Origin: Anaerolineales bacterium
Lineage (GTDB): Bacteria; Chloroflexota; Anaerolineae; Anaerolineales; E44-bin32
NCBI GenBank assembly: GCA_011772595.1
Contig: WVZH01000216.1
Span: 63,735 to 90,281 of the forward strand
DNA: 26,547 bases
Direction: 5' to 3'
Part shown: one piece after another, positions 13,920-22,177 of the stretch
Layout: every line of letters begins with the position of its first letter
Position numbering within the stretch: the first letter of the stretch is position 1
The notes under the pieces: model-generated
Database searches by the model: none
What the model saw: the letters and a program-made list of their open reading frames with translations, nothing else
What the model was told of the DNA's origin: nothing
Program-made: the position numbers and the translations under genes

Positions 13920-15668
13920 ATGACTTTCCCATCCCTCTTGGATGACCACCAGGCTAAGATTTGGGAAGCGGAGAAAAGACAGATCCAACAGCTTATCTCC
14001 CTCCTGAGTGACTGGGAGACCGACGCCGCCGATCTGGATCATCTGCGTCAAGCCCTGCATCAGCTTGATGAGCTTTTCCTCCTTGTGGTCGTAGGGGAGT
14101 TTAACAGCGGAAAATCCGCGTTGATCAATGCGCTCTTGGGGAAGGACTATCTCACTGAGGGGGTCACGCCGACCACCGATCGAATTTATGTGGTGCGTTA
14201 CGGGGAGACTGGACCATCCGAGTTCGCCGCCGAGGACGTGCGCGTGCTACGCTATCCCGCCGAATTCTTGCGTGAGATCAACGTCGTCGATACCCCTGGA
14301 ACCAATGCTGTGTTGAGACGTCACGAGTCGATCGTGCGAGATTTCATCCCCCGCAGCGATTTGGTGATCTTCGTGACCTCAGCCGATCGTCCTTTCACGG
14401 AGAGTGAACGAGTTTTCCTGGAACACATTCAGAAGTGGGGGAAGAAGATTACCGTAGTGATCAACAAAGTGGACATTCTTGATAATCAGGACGCCGTGGA
14501 TGAGGTGCAAGAGTTCGTGCGCGATCAGGCACACACCCTTCTCGGTCTTATGCCCCAGATCTTTTCTGTTTCGGCGAGACGTGCCCTTCGAGCTTCGCTT
14601 AACGGGGGTGAGGAAGACGCCCTCTCCGAAGCAGAAGGTTTCATGAGGTTCCGCAATTACCTCATGGAGAGTTTGACCCAACAGGATCGGATTCGCTTGA
14701 AACTTCTCAGCCCGTTGGGGGTGGCACGCAAAATCGGCAATCAATATCACGAACTTGCTGCGGAGCGATTGAACATTTTATCCGACGATGTGCAAGTTCT
14801 GGAGAAGGTGGAGCAGCATCTGGAACTATACGCAGAGGATACCGATGCCGAATTCGAGCGACATCTCCTGAGTATCGACAACGAGTTGCTCGAGATGCGT
14901 TTACGTGGCGAGGAATTTCTTGACGATCGAATGCGTTTGTTTAAGGTACGTGAGATGCTCAAGGGTGGCGTACTGCGCAAGGCATTTGAAGACGAAGTCG
15001 TGGGAGACACACCGGAGAAGATCGCAGTCGATGTTCAGGAGATCATCGACTGGCTGGTTGAACGCGAGTTGCGTCAGTGGCGCCTAATGGCCGATGAGTT
15101 GAGCCGTCGTCGGGAAACGGAAACCCTGCGAGCCGCGGCCGAAGAAGCCTCGAGCGGGTTTGCATATAACCGACGACAACTCCTGGACAACCTGGGTGTG
15201 AGAGCCGAAAGAGTCATCAGTACGTACGACCGTGAGGCGGAAGCCGTACGTCTCGTGACGACTGTTCAGGAGTCGATCGCCATGGTAGGGTTGGTGGAGA
15301 TCAGCGCCATTGGTCTGGGCTTGGTGCTGAAAGCGCTTCTTGTGGGCGCCACGGCTGACGCTACAGGTCTACTGGCGGCAGGTGTTCTCGGTATCTTAGG
15401 ATTTGCGATCATTCCCTTCAGGCGCGGTCGGGCGAAGAAAGAACTCCGTCAGAAGGTGGGAGATTTGCGTTCACAACTAAGGCGTGTGTTGCGTGAAAGT
15501 TTCAAGCGTGAATTGGACCGTTCGATTGGGCGCTTGCGAGAGGCGCTCGCTCCTTATCGCCGTTTCGTGTTGCATGAGAGAAGCCATCTAGAGGGGATTG
15601 ATTCGGGATTGGGGGAGGTGCTGGACTGGCTCTCTGCACTAGAAAGCGAAATCAAGGAAGCTGATTGA
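13920..15668 (+). CDS. Bacterial dynamin-like GTPase
   Basis: A 582-residue large GTPase with the dynamin/mitofusin layout. The G1 P-loop GEFNSGKS is at 59-66, a likely G2 Thr lies in TPTTDR (about 84-86), G3 DTPG is at 124-127 and G4 NKVD at 182-185. A long helical stalk with coiled-coil character follows. A hydrophobic hairpin at about residues 455-503 (IGLGLVLKALLVG, then GLLAAGVLGILGFAIIPF) could insert in the membrane, followed by a basic patch (RRGRAKKELR) and a final helical part. The family remodels or fuses membranes. Many bacteria carry two such genes side by side; only one is seen here. AGGAG is six bases before ATG. The stop overlaps the phosphatase gene. Confidence 0.9.
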   Translation: MTFPSLLDDHQAKIWEAEKRQIQQLISLLSDWETDAADLDHLRQALHQLDELFLLVVVGEFNSGKSALINALLGKDYLTEGVTPTTDRIYVVRYGETGPSEFAAEDVRVLRYPAEFLREINVVDTPGTNAVLRRHESIVRDFIPRSDLVIFVTSADRPFTESERVFLEHIQKWGKKITVVINKVDILDNQDAVDEVQEFVRDQAHTLLGLMPQIFSVSARRALRASLNGGEEDALSEAEGFMRFRNYLMESLTQQDRIRLKLLSPLGVARKIGNQYHELAAERLNILSDDVQVLEKVEQHLELYAEDTDAEFERHLLSIDNELLEMRLRGEEFLDDRMRLFKVREMLKGGVLRKAFEDEVVGDTPEKIAVDVQEIIDWLVERELRQWRLMADELSRRRETETLRAAAEEASSGFAYNRRQLLDNLGVRAERVISTYDREAEAVRLVTTVQESIAMVGLVEISAIGLGLVLKALLVGATADATGLLAAGVLGILGFAIIPFRRGRAKKELRQKVGDLRSQLRRVLRESFKRELDRSIGRLREALAPYRRFVLHERSHLEGIDSGLGEVLDWLSALESEIKEAD

Positions 15669-16174
15669 TTCGAAGCCATATGAAAAGGTTGTATCTGGTC
15701 CGGCATTCGAAATCAAGTTGGAAAAATCCGGGTTTGACAGATTTCGATCGCCCATTGAACAAGCGTGGTAAACGGGATGCACCTTTTATGGGCGCACTGC
15801 TCATGGAGCGAGGTGTTTTCCCGGATATCATTCTATCGAGTCCAGCGAAGCGGGCACTAAGAAGTGCCAAGATTATTGCCGAGGAAATCGAATACCCTCT
15901 CGAAGAGATTGTCACACTTCCTGAACTTTATATGGCAAGTGCGCATGAATTGCTCGATTTGATTCGCTACCTCGACGACGTATATGCTGAGGTCATGTTA
16001 TTCGGTCACAACCCAGGGTTTACGGATCTAGCCAATTTTCTCACCGAGTATGACGTCGATAACATCCCAACAAGTGGGGTCTTCTGTGTCGATTTTGATG
16101 TTTTGTCTTGGGGCGAAGTTTCGGAAGGGAGTGGAAAAGTGGCGTTTTTCGATTACCCTAAGAAATTCCGTTGA
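15665..16174 (+). CDS. sixA: SixA-type histidine phosphatase
   Basis: A short, single-domain member of the histidine phosphatase superfamily (169 residues from TTG, or 164 from the ATG at 15680). The nucleophile is in LVRHSKSSW, the SixA-like version of the RHG motif, and the second catalytic His is in LFGHNPGFTDLANFL. SixA proteins remove phosphate from phosphohistidine proteins such as phosphotransfer domains; other small-molecule substrates are possible. The start is unsettled. The TTG at 15665 overlaps the upstream stop as TTGA and has AAGGA about six bases before it. The ATG at 15680 fits the usual MKRLYLVRH start but lacks a good Shine-Dalgarno. Either way it is translationally close to the dynamin-like gene. 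Confidence 0.88.
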   Translation: MIRSHMKRLYLVRHSKSSWKNPGLTDFDRPLNKRGKRDAPFMGALLMERGVFPDIILSSPAKRALRSAKIIAEEIEYPLEEIVTLPELYMASAHELLDLIRYLDDVYAEVMLFGHNPGFTDLANFLTEYDVDNIPTSGVFCVDFDVLSWGEVSEGSGKVAFFDYPKKFR

Positions 16175-16258
16175 TGGGATTACAATGACAGCGCGAGACC
16201 AGTTCCTACACCGCGAAGGGTAAATTTGTACAGATTACTATTGGGAGGTCCAGTTACC

Positions 16259-17281
16259 ATGTCTACGCATGATCTAGAATCTGTCGCATTAGCGATCGTC
16301 GCCGAGGGAAAGGGTATTCTTGCCGCCGATGAAAGCTCTCCCACCATCAAGAAGCGGTTCGACAGCATAGGTGTGGAATCTACGGAGGAAAATCGCCGCT
16401 CATATCGTGAGATGTTGTTTACGACAAAGGGCGTCGAGGAGTTCATCAGCGGAGTTATCCTTTTCGATGAGACCATTCGCCAGAAGTCCGTGGATGGCGT
16501 GCCCTTTCCGGAGTTGCTTTCGAAGAAAGGTATTATCCCCGGGATCAAGGTGGACACAGGGGCCAAACCCATGGCTGGTTTCCCTGGCGAAAAAGTCACG
16601 GAAGGTCTGGACGGTTTGCGTGATCGGCTTGAGGAGTATCGCAAGTTGGGCGCCAAATTCGCCAAGTGGCGGGCGGTGATCACCATCGGGGAAGGTATCC
16701 CGACACGAGGTTGCATCGATGCCAATGCTCATGCGCTCGCCCGATACGCCGCGCTTTGCCAGGAGGCAGGGTTGGTTCCCATCGTTGAACCTGAAGTTTT
16801 GATGGACGGAGATCACGATCTCGAGCGTTGTGAGGATGTGACTGCGGAAACACTGCAACAGGTTTACGAGGCGCTTTTCGATCAACGTGTTGTTCTCGAA
16901 GGGACGTTACTCAAACCCAACATGGTGATCTCCGGGAAAGGTGCCAAAGTCCAGGCCAGCGCGGAAGAAATCGCCGAGGCGACAGTCAGGACATTCCACC
17001 GCACAGTACCGATCGCAGTTCCTGGCGTGGTATTTCTGTCTGGTGGGCAGACACCTGAACAGGCGACTGAAAATCTCAATGCCATGAACGCCATGGGCAA
17101 ACATCCTTGGGAACTCAGCTTTTCATATGGTCGGGCATTACAAGCGCCGACTCTGAAATCTTGGGGAGGCAAAGCGGAGAACGTGGCCGCTGGCCAAAAA
17201 GCGTTTTACCACCGGGCGAAACTCAACGGTGCGGCGCGGTATGGTAAGTATTCCGGGAAGATGGAAAAAAGCGTCGAGTGA
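16259..17281 (+). CDS. Class I fructose-bisphosphate aldolase
   Basis: A 340-residue Schiff-base aldolase of glycolysis/gluconeogenesis, which splits fructose 1,6-bisphosphate to glyceraldehyde 3-phosphate and dihydroxyacetone phosphate in the cytoplasm. It is of the metazoan/plant type rather than the DhnA type: it has GKGILAADES near the N-terminus, KWRAVI in the middle, the Schiff-base Lys219 in LEGTLLKPNMV, and VFLSGGQ. The frame extends back to 16226, but the ATG at 16259 is preferred. GGGAGG ends ten bases before it, and MSTHDLESVALAIVAEGKG matches the family N-terminus. It appears to be a single-gene unit, ending in two palindromes that face the convergent YceI-like gene. Confidence 0.97.
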   Translation: MSTHDLESVALAIVAEGKGILAADESSPTIKKRFDSIGVESTEENRRSYREMLFTTKGVEEFISGVILFDETIRQKSVDGVPFPELLSKKGIIPGIKVDTGAKPMAGFPGEKVTEGLDGLRDRLEEYRKLGAKFAKWRAVITIGEGIPTRGCIDANAHALARYAALCQEAGLVPIVEPEVLMDGDHDLERCEDVTAETLQQVYEALFDQRVVLEGTLLKPNMVISGKGAKVQASAEEIAEATVRTFHRTVPIAVPGVVFLSGGQTPEQATENLNAMNAMGKHPWELSFSYGRALQAPTLKSWGGKAENVAAGQKAFYHRAKLNGAARYGKYSGKMEKSVE

Positions 17282-17300
17282 GAATCCGGGGAAGGGCTGC

Positions 17301-17325
17301 AGGGGCGACTCGGTGGGTGGCCCCT
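17301..17325. repeat. Imperfect GGGGC palindrome after aldolase
   Basis: AGGGGC (17301-17306) pairs with GCCCCT (17320-17325), with a G-G mismatch followed by an AC/GT pair inside. The flanks resemble those of the stronger hairpin 30 bases downstream, so it looks like a decayed copy of the same family. Confidence 0.55.
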
Positions 17326-17356
17326 ATGATTCGGCCATGCTAGTAGTTAATCTACG

Positions 17357-17386
17357 TGCAGGGGCGGACAGCCGTCCGCCCCTGCA
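17357..17386. terminator. Strong GC-rich hairpin between convergent genes
   Basis: TGCAGGGGCGGAC (17357-17369) and GTCCGCCCCTGCA (17374-17386) make a perfect 13-bp stem with a 4-base loop. It sits between the stops of the aldolase (+) and the YceI-like gene (-). It may act as a two-way terminator, though no T-run follows. It is equally a member of a palindromic intergenic repeat family. Confidence 0.65.
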
Positions 17387-17446
17387 TTGTCATCATCGGT
17401 AGCGGAGATTAGTGTGTTTGCGCGGTGACAACCCGTTGGTCGCTAA

Positions 17447-18187
17447 TTATCCTTGATTGTGCAGTGTGAATTCCAACTCGACTATTACGTCGTCCTCCGC
17501 GGCAAGAATATTGACGATGGAGGGAGGATCGAAGCCGAAGTCGGTCATCAAAAATTCGGTCTTCGCTAAACCACGAAGGAAATCTCCACTTCCAACAGCG
17601 AGCACGTCAAAGGTCAACGAATGCGTCACATCGTGGATTGTCATTTCACCCAGTAGTTTGAACTCAACCTCCTCCCCTTCGTTGAAACCAAAGTCGACGG
17701 GAAACGCTTCCACGGCTGTAGGAACGAAAACGGCGAGCGGATAGGAATTCGATTCCAGCCACCGCTGACGGATGGCATTATCGCGACGCCTTTCATCGCT
17801 AGTCAGACCTCGCAAATCGACGCGTATTTCACCGCCTTCAACGCTTGGCACCCCATCGATGTTGATGGTTAACTCGCCTTCGATGACGTTTGTCACGCCG
17901 ATTGCTGTGTTGAATCCTTTTCCGAAGAATTCTTCTTCGACGATATAGCGCGCCTCAGTCTCTTCGGGGACGATTTCCAGCACGTAGGTGCCGTGAAATT
18001 CTTTCTGCCCGCCGACCGAAGGGTCTCCTGAGGCGGGTAGAGCCTCCTCGGACTCAGTCACCGCGGCGGGAGTCGCAGTAGCTGGATCCGAGACGGAGTC
18101 TACGCTCGGATTGGTTTGTTGGCATGCTCCCGTTGGTAGCAGTAGGATAAGAGCAAACGTGATGCGGTGTGTAGTTGGTCTAAACAA
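17447..18187 (-). CDS. YceI-like exported protein, probable lipoprotein
   Basis: A 246-residue protein with a hydrophobic N-terminal signal (ITFALILLLPTGAC). The Cys follows T-G-A, an acceptable but not classical lipobox. A Ser/Thr/Pro/Glu-rich linker follows, then a YceI-like lipocalin-shaped domain. Family hallmarks are the ARYIVEEEF start, the segment DERRRDNAIRQRWLESNSYPLAVF, and the end MTIHDVTHSLTFDV. YceI proteins bind isoprenoid-like lipids in the periplasm; the ligand here is unknown. The frame extends to a TTG at 18199, but that codon overlaps the GGAGG that serves the TTG at 18187, five bases further on, so 18187 is taken as the start. It is convergent with the aldolase gene. Confidence 0.9.
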   Translation of the reverse strand: MFRPTTHRITFALILLLPTGACQQTNPSVDSVSDPATATPAAVTESEEALPASGDPSVGGQKEFHGTYVLEIVPEETEARYIVEEEFFGKGFNTAIGVTNVIEGELTINIDGVPSVEGGEIRVDLRGLTSDERRRDNAIRQRWLESNSYPLAVFVPTAVEAFPVDFGFNEGEEVEFKLLGEMTIHDVTHSLTFDVLAVGSGDFLRGLAKTEFLMTDFGFDPPSIVNILAAEDDVIVELEFTLHNQG

Positions 18188-18515
18188 GATTTCCTCCAAT
18201 TCGGTTATGATCTTGGTCTTCTGATTTGCGGTCGGTCCAGACTTTCATTGCCATACTTTAGCTAATGGATACATCGGTAATAAGACTATTACCATGAATT
18301 TAACCGATTATTGAAAGATTCTCGATTCAATCCGATCAGATCCACAGCATCCACATACTCTCATGGCGAACCGGGCGCAAAGATCAAGGTGGTCGCTGTG
18401 ACAGGCATAGTCCAGTGCTCATACCTTGTCGACAACTTGACTTCGAGGGGTAGAATGAGAGGAGCAGATGTAGTTTCTATGCGGCCAGGGAGGTCGGGAC
18501 GGGAAGGAGGGGATC
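18188..18515. other. Gene-free divergent intergenic region
   Basis: This 328-base stretch lies between the divergent YceI-like and crotonase genes and must hold both promoters. On the + strand TAGAAT (18451-18456) could be a -10 box. The best -35 match, TTGTCG at 18426-18431, is 19 bases away, so I do not call it. No clear promoter is seen on the minus strand. AAGGAGG (18504-18510) is the crotonase ribosome-binding site. No convincing gene, RNA or repeat is visible. Confidence 0.6.
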
Positions 18516-19268
18516 GTGGAGCACATCCAAGTTTCCAGCTCAGAGGGGATTGCAACGTTAGTCTTGCAGAAGGGCAAGGTCAATGCCCTGAATGCAAAAA
18601 TGGTAGAGGAACTTCGAACTTCTCTTAATGATCATGAGGAGGATCCGAGCGTAAAAGCCGTCGTATTGACGGGTAGGGGTAAGTTCTTTTCCTTCGGTTT
18701 TGACATCCCCAGTCTATTGAAATTCTCACAGGACGCCTTTGAAGTCTTCTTGACCATGTTCACAGATCTTTACACATATCTTTATCTTTATCCGAAACCG
18801 GTGATCGCGGCGTTGAACGGGCACACCATCGCTGGAGGCTGTATGATCGCCCTGGCTTGTGATTATCGTCTCATGACGACAGGAAGAGCGAAGATATCAC
18901 TGAACGAAATCACCTTTGGCGCATCCGTTTTCGCCGGGAGTGTTGAGATGCTAAGAGCGTGTGTCGGTCTGAGGATCGCGGAGAAGATCCTTCTTTCTGG
19001 TGATATGTACGTCGCGGAGGAAGCGCTAAGGTTTGGCCTCGTCGATCAAATCGTCCCTCGTGATCGGCTGATCGAGGAAGCCATGATCATCGCCATGAAT
19101 CTTGCCAACAAAGATGGAGTAGCTTTTCGATCACTGAAGCAGTTGTTAAGAAAACCAGTCTTGGAGGTCATGAGGGAGCGGGAGAAAACGTCCATCCAGG
19201 AATTTGCTGAAATCTGGTATTCGCAGAACACGTGGAAGAACCTCGAGCAGATCGAGATTTATGAATAA
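18516..19268 (+). CDS. Crotonase-family protein, probably an enoyl-CoA isomerase
   Basis: A 250-residue crotonase-fold enzyme starting with GTG, five bases after AAGGAGG. The oxyanion-hole segment is HTIAGGCMIALACDYR. The Gly-Gly-Cys at 107-109 is followed by Met110, where true enoyl-CoA hydratases have the first catalytic Glu (E144 in the rat enzyme). The second catalytic Glu is present as Glu131 in SLNEITFG. One Glu in an LNE context, an AGGC segment ending in ALACDYR, and a C-terminal EEALRFGLVDQIVP all resemble mitochondrial delta3,delta2-enoyl-CoA isomerase. I therefore infer movement of a double bond in beta-oxidation of unsaturated acyl-CoA rather than hydration. It appears to be a single-gene unit with no beta-oxidation neighbours. 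Confidence 0.85.
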   Translation: MEHIQVSSSEGIATLVLQKGKVNALNAKMVEELRTSLNDHEEDPSVKAVVLTGRGKFFSFGFDIPSLLKFSQDAFEVFLTMFTDLYTYLYLYPKPVIAALNGHTIAGGCMIALACDYRLMTTGRAKISLNEITFGASVFAGSVEMLRACVGLRIAEKILLSGDMYVAEEALRFGLVDQIVPRDRLIEEAMIIAMNLANKDGVAFRSLKQLLRKPVLEVMREREKTSIQEFAEIWYSQNTWKNLEQIEIYE

Positions 19269-19437
19269 TACCCTCCGTCCCCGCAACCTTGAAGATCAGA
19301 CCATCAAATGCCTAGTAAAGTAGAATGACGTTTTGAAAACATCAGGACTTCGCTACTTGCCTGGTGACTAGATCTCCGCAAATCAATACATCGTGTTTAC
19401 GATCATAATTCGCGTTCAAAATCTTGGGAGGGATTTG

Positions 19438-20241
19438 ATGGATCGATACCGTGTAAAATCTGGAAGTAAGATCGATCTGCGTTTGTGGGATCCAAATGAT
19501 AAGAGCGCCTTCCCTATCGATAAGGAGCATGGGCGTGAAAAGATAGATGCATTGAATGCTCGTCTGGAGGAACTTCAAGAGTTACTCTTCGCTGAAGGCA
19601 AGCATAAGCTGCTTATCGTGCTACAAGCAATGGATACAGGTGGTAAAGACGGTGTCATCCGGCACGTATTTGACGGGGTCAACCCTCAGGGTGTACGCGT
19701 GGCGAGCTTCAAGAAACCAACGCCAGAGGAATTGAGTCACGACTATTTATGGCGAGTTCACAAGTGCGTTCCGGGGCGGGGTGAGGTCGTCATCTTCAAT
19801 CGCAGCCACTACGAGGACGTACTGGTCGTGCGTGTACGTAGTCTGGTTCCTGAAGAAGTATGGTCAAAGCGATACGATCAGATCAACGCGTTTGAACGCA
19901 TGCTGGTGGAAGAGGGCACAACGATCTTGAAATTCTACCTGCACATCGATCTCGAAGAGCAGAAAACGCGCCTGCAGGCCCGATTGGATGAACCGCATAA
20001 ACAGTGGAAATTTAACCCTGACGATTTAGAGAAACGTAAACTTTGGCCTCGATTTATGAAAGCCTATGAGGATATGCTGAGTAAAACAAGCACATCATGG
20101 GCCCCGTGGTTTGTCGTCCCCGCTAACCGAAAATGGTACCGTAATCTAGTGGTGGGAACGATCATCGTCGAGACCCTTGAGGAATTCGACATGAAATTTC
20201 CATCACCGGATTTCGATCCCTCCCAGATCACGATCCCCTGA
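19438..20241 (+). CDS. ppk2: PPK2-family polyphosphate kinase
   Basis: A 267-residue cytoplasmic enzyme that moves phosphate between polyphosphate and nucleotides. The Walker-A-like motif is AMDTGGKDG (64-72) with the key Asp66. The Walker-B-like segment is NRSHYEDVL (121-129). The lid region and the C-terminal SWAPWFVVPANRKWYRN motif are complete. The size and N-terminal IDLRLWDPND fit the single-domain PPK2 proteins that act on nucleoside mono- or diphosphates; the class cannot be settled by eye. The frame is open to 19393, but GGGAGGG lies five bases before the ATG at 19438. No ppk1 or exopolyphosphatase gene is seen beside it. Confidence 0.94.
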   Translation: MDRYRVKSGSKIDLRLWDPNDKSAFPIDKEHGREKIDALNARLEELQELLFAEGKHKLLIVLQAMDTGGKDGVIRHVFDGVNPQGVRVASFKKPTPEELSHDYLWRVHKCVPGRGEVVIFNRSHYEDVLVVRVRSLVPEEVWSKRYDQINAFERMLVEEGTTILKFYLHIDLEEQKTRLQARLDEPHKQWKFNPDDLEKRKLWPRFMKAYEDMLSKTSTSWAPWFVVPANRKWYRNLVVGTIIVETLEEFDMKFPSPDFDPSQITIP

Positions 20242-20334
20242 AGCAGGACATCTCCAGCTTGAACCGCAACTTTTCAATTCTTATCGTTGTATCTAAAGTA
20301 GCATAGTCTTTTTTGCGGGACTGGAGCGGTTGAT

Positions 20335-20363
20335 TTGGAAGTTTACTCCCGTCTCGATATAAC
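20335..20363 (+). promoter_or_regulatory. Candidate promoter for the glycoside-hydrolase-like lipoprotein
   Basis: TTGGAA (20335-20340) and TATAAC (20358-20363) are separated by 17 bases, 18 bases before the ATG at 20382. The implied leader is short and has no strong Shine-Dalgarno. Confidence 0.45.
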
Positions 20364-20381
20364 CTTAGAAGCTGGATCCCG

Positions 20382-21506
20382 ATGAACGTGAACAAATGGG
20401 CATTCGGAGCGTTGTTGTTCTTTCTGTTCTTTGCTGCGACAGCTTGTGAGGAATCCGAAAGTCCCGGCCCTACAAGCAATCCCGATGTCCTTCCCACAGC
20501 TTCTCGCCAGGGTGGAACGACGCAGAGAAAGCATCGATACCTGGGCGTTGACATCAGCGTACCTGAGGATGGCGACTACGATCGAGCCTTCACGATGGTT
20601 TACGAGCTGGGTGCGCGTGAGATCAGCCTGTCTGTCGCCTGGGACGACATTGAATCCGCTCCGGGCGTCTACGACCCCGATCCAAATTGGTTGGCAATCG
20701 CAAATATTTATTACGGTGCTGTGGAGGATGTCGTCATCTCGCTGATGATCGGTCTGATCGATACCAACATAAATTGTGTGCCTTCCGATCTGGCAAATAA
20801 ACCTTTTGACGATCCGGAGGTGATCCAGCGCTATCAAAAACTCCTGGATTACGTCTTTGACCAAATCCCGGACTTGGAATTGCTTTCCCTTTCAATCGGG
20901 AACGAGATTGACGCTTATTTGGGGACCGACCCGGAGCTGTGGAGGCAGTATCAAGCCTTTTACGAGGCTGTGTCGGCTTATGCACGGGCACAACGTCCTG
21001 GTCTGCTGGTGGGCGCTAAGGCGCAACTCGATGGTTTGTTGGGTCCTCCAAAATCGTATTTGAGATCGCTCAACGAGTTAAGCGACGTGATTTTGGTGAC
21101 ATACTATCCACTTGGGGGTGATTTCGCGGTAAAGAATCCACGTGTTGTGTGGGAGGACTTCCAGGCACTCGTTTCGGCATATGAAGGCCGGACGATTCAT
21201 ATGTTGGAAGTCGGATACCCAACGAGCGCAGCGCTCAACAGTTCAGAATCGAAGCAGGCGGATTTTATGCGTGAGGTGTTCAGGACCTGGGATGCCTATG
21301 CTGATCAAATCCACGTTGTCTCGTTCACCTGGTTGACAGACGTACCTCAATCCTCCGTGGAGGAGATGGAGGCGTATTATGGTTTCTCGGCGTTCAATTT
21401 TGCCGAGTTTTTACGCACCCTCGGACTGCGGACGTACGAGGGATCAGGTGAGGATAAGCAGGCATTTGGGGTACTCGTTGAGGAAGCGAAAGCACGTGAG
21501 TGGTGA
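20382..21506 (+). CDS. Glycoside-hydrolase-like (clan GH-A type) lipoprotein
   Basis: A 374-residue exported protein. A signal peptide with a lipobox, AATAC, puts the lipidated Cys at 22, followed by a Ser/Pro/Thr-rich linker. The rest looks like a TIM barrel of the GH-A clan: YLGVDISVP at strand 1, VAWDDIESAPGVYD near strand 2, the putative acid/base Asn174-Glu175 in SIGNEIDAYLG after strand 4, VTYYPLGG at strand 6, and the putative nucleophile Glu276 in HMLEVGYPTS at strand 7. Both Glu are kept at the places expected for retaining glycosidases, so it may be active on a cell-surface or environmental glycan. The family (GH5-, GH53- or arabinogalactanase-like) cannot be fixed by eye. Upstream is a candidate promoter; the Shine-Dalgarno is weak. 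Confidence 0.78.
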   Translation: MNVNKWAFGALLFFLFFAATACEESESPGPTSNPDVLPTASRQGGTTQRKHRYLGVDISVPEDGDYDRAFTMVYELGAREISLSVAWDDIESAPGVYDPDPNWLAIANIYYGAVEDVVISLMIGLIDTNINCVPSDLANKPFDDPEVIQRYQKLLDYVFDQIPDLELLSLSIGNEIDAYLGTDPELWRQYQAFYEAVSAYARAQRPGLLVGAKAQLDGLLGPPKSYLRSLNELSDVILVTYYPLGGDFAVKNPRVVWEDFQALVSAYEGRTIHMLEVGYPTSAALNSSESKQADFMREVFRTWDAYADQIHVVSFTWLTDVPQSSVEEMEAYYGFSAFNFAEFLRTLGLRTYEGSGEDKQAFGVLVEEAKAREW

Positions 21507-21612
21507 AGGATTGAACTGATTTGGTAATGAAACATGCTTTGGAATGTCGATCGGAAGGAGGGATATCTTAACTGACCTTGCATAGGATCGGGCCTTTTGT
21601 TAGGCTTGGTTC

Positions 21613-22038
21613 ATGATCGATGTTACGCCCGCTCTTTCCCTCGATGAAAGTGAACTTCAATTTGAATTCGTTCGCGCTGCTGGCCCTGGCGGCCAGAAGG
21701 TCAACAAGGTTGCCACGGCCGTGCAGTTGCGATTCGATGTACACGGGTCGCCGTCGCTGCCTGAGGATGTGCGCGCACGGCTGATTGGCATTGCCCGCAA
21801 TCGTATCAACGAGTCGGGGGTGTTGATCATCAACGCGCGTCGCTTCCGCACACAATCTCGCAATCGCCAGGATGCGATCGATCGACTGGTGGAATTGATC
21901 CGCCAGGCTACGGAGAAACCCAAGCCCCGCAAGAAGACCAAGCCAACGTTGGCTTCGAAACAACGTCGATTGCAGGCCAAGCGTCGTCGCTCGGAGATCA
22001 AGCGTCTGCGCCGCTCGCCTCCGTCTTTCGATGACTAA
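21613..22038 (+). CDS. arfB: ArfB-like peptidyl-tRNA hydrolase (ribosome rescue)
   Basis: A 141-residue protein with the release-factor catalytic loop GPGGQKVNK (GGQ at 26-28) but no codon-recognition domain. It ends in a long Arg/Lys-rich tail (about residues 108-137) that in ArfB enters the empty mRNA channel of ribosomes stalled at mRNA 3' ends. It should hydrolyse peptidyl-tRNA on such ribosomes. The length is that of the family. An in-frame stop lies just upstream (21601-21603), so the ATG at 21613 is the earliest start. There is no good Shine-Dalgarno near it, which hints at weak or leaderless translation. It is not in an operon with the transporter downstream. Confidence 0.93.
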   Translation: MIDVTPALSLDESELQFEFVRAAGPGGQKVNKVATAVQLRFDVHGSPSLPEDVRARLIGIARNRINESGVLIINARRFRTQSRNRQDAIDRLVELIRQATEKPKPRKKTKPTLASKQRRLQAKRRRSEIKRLRRSPPSFDD

Positions 22039-22142
22039 CCGATAGTGATTCATAACTTGTATAGGAAATGGATTCAAGTACCCATGTGGCTGTCTCCGCG
22101 CAGGGGTATTGAATAGCTTCCAGGAAGTGGTGGATCAAAATA

Positions 22143-22177
22143 AAGACTTCCGAAGTCTTTCATACTTCGGAAGTCTT
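22143..22177. repeat. Nested double palindrome
   Basis: AAGACTTCCGAAGT (22143-22156) is a perfect inverted repeat of ACTTCGGAAGTCTT (22164-22177), a 14-bp stem with a 7-base loop. Each arm is also nearly palindromic by itself (AAGACTTC/GAAGTCTT on the left, ACTTC/GAAGT on the right), so it can form one long or two short hairpins. It may end arfB transcription, but no T-run follows. Confidence 0.7.

Noticed and set aside
20305..20325. T-run near 20308-20314 as a terminator after ppk2
   Set aside because: No stable hairpin stands directly upstream of the T-run.
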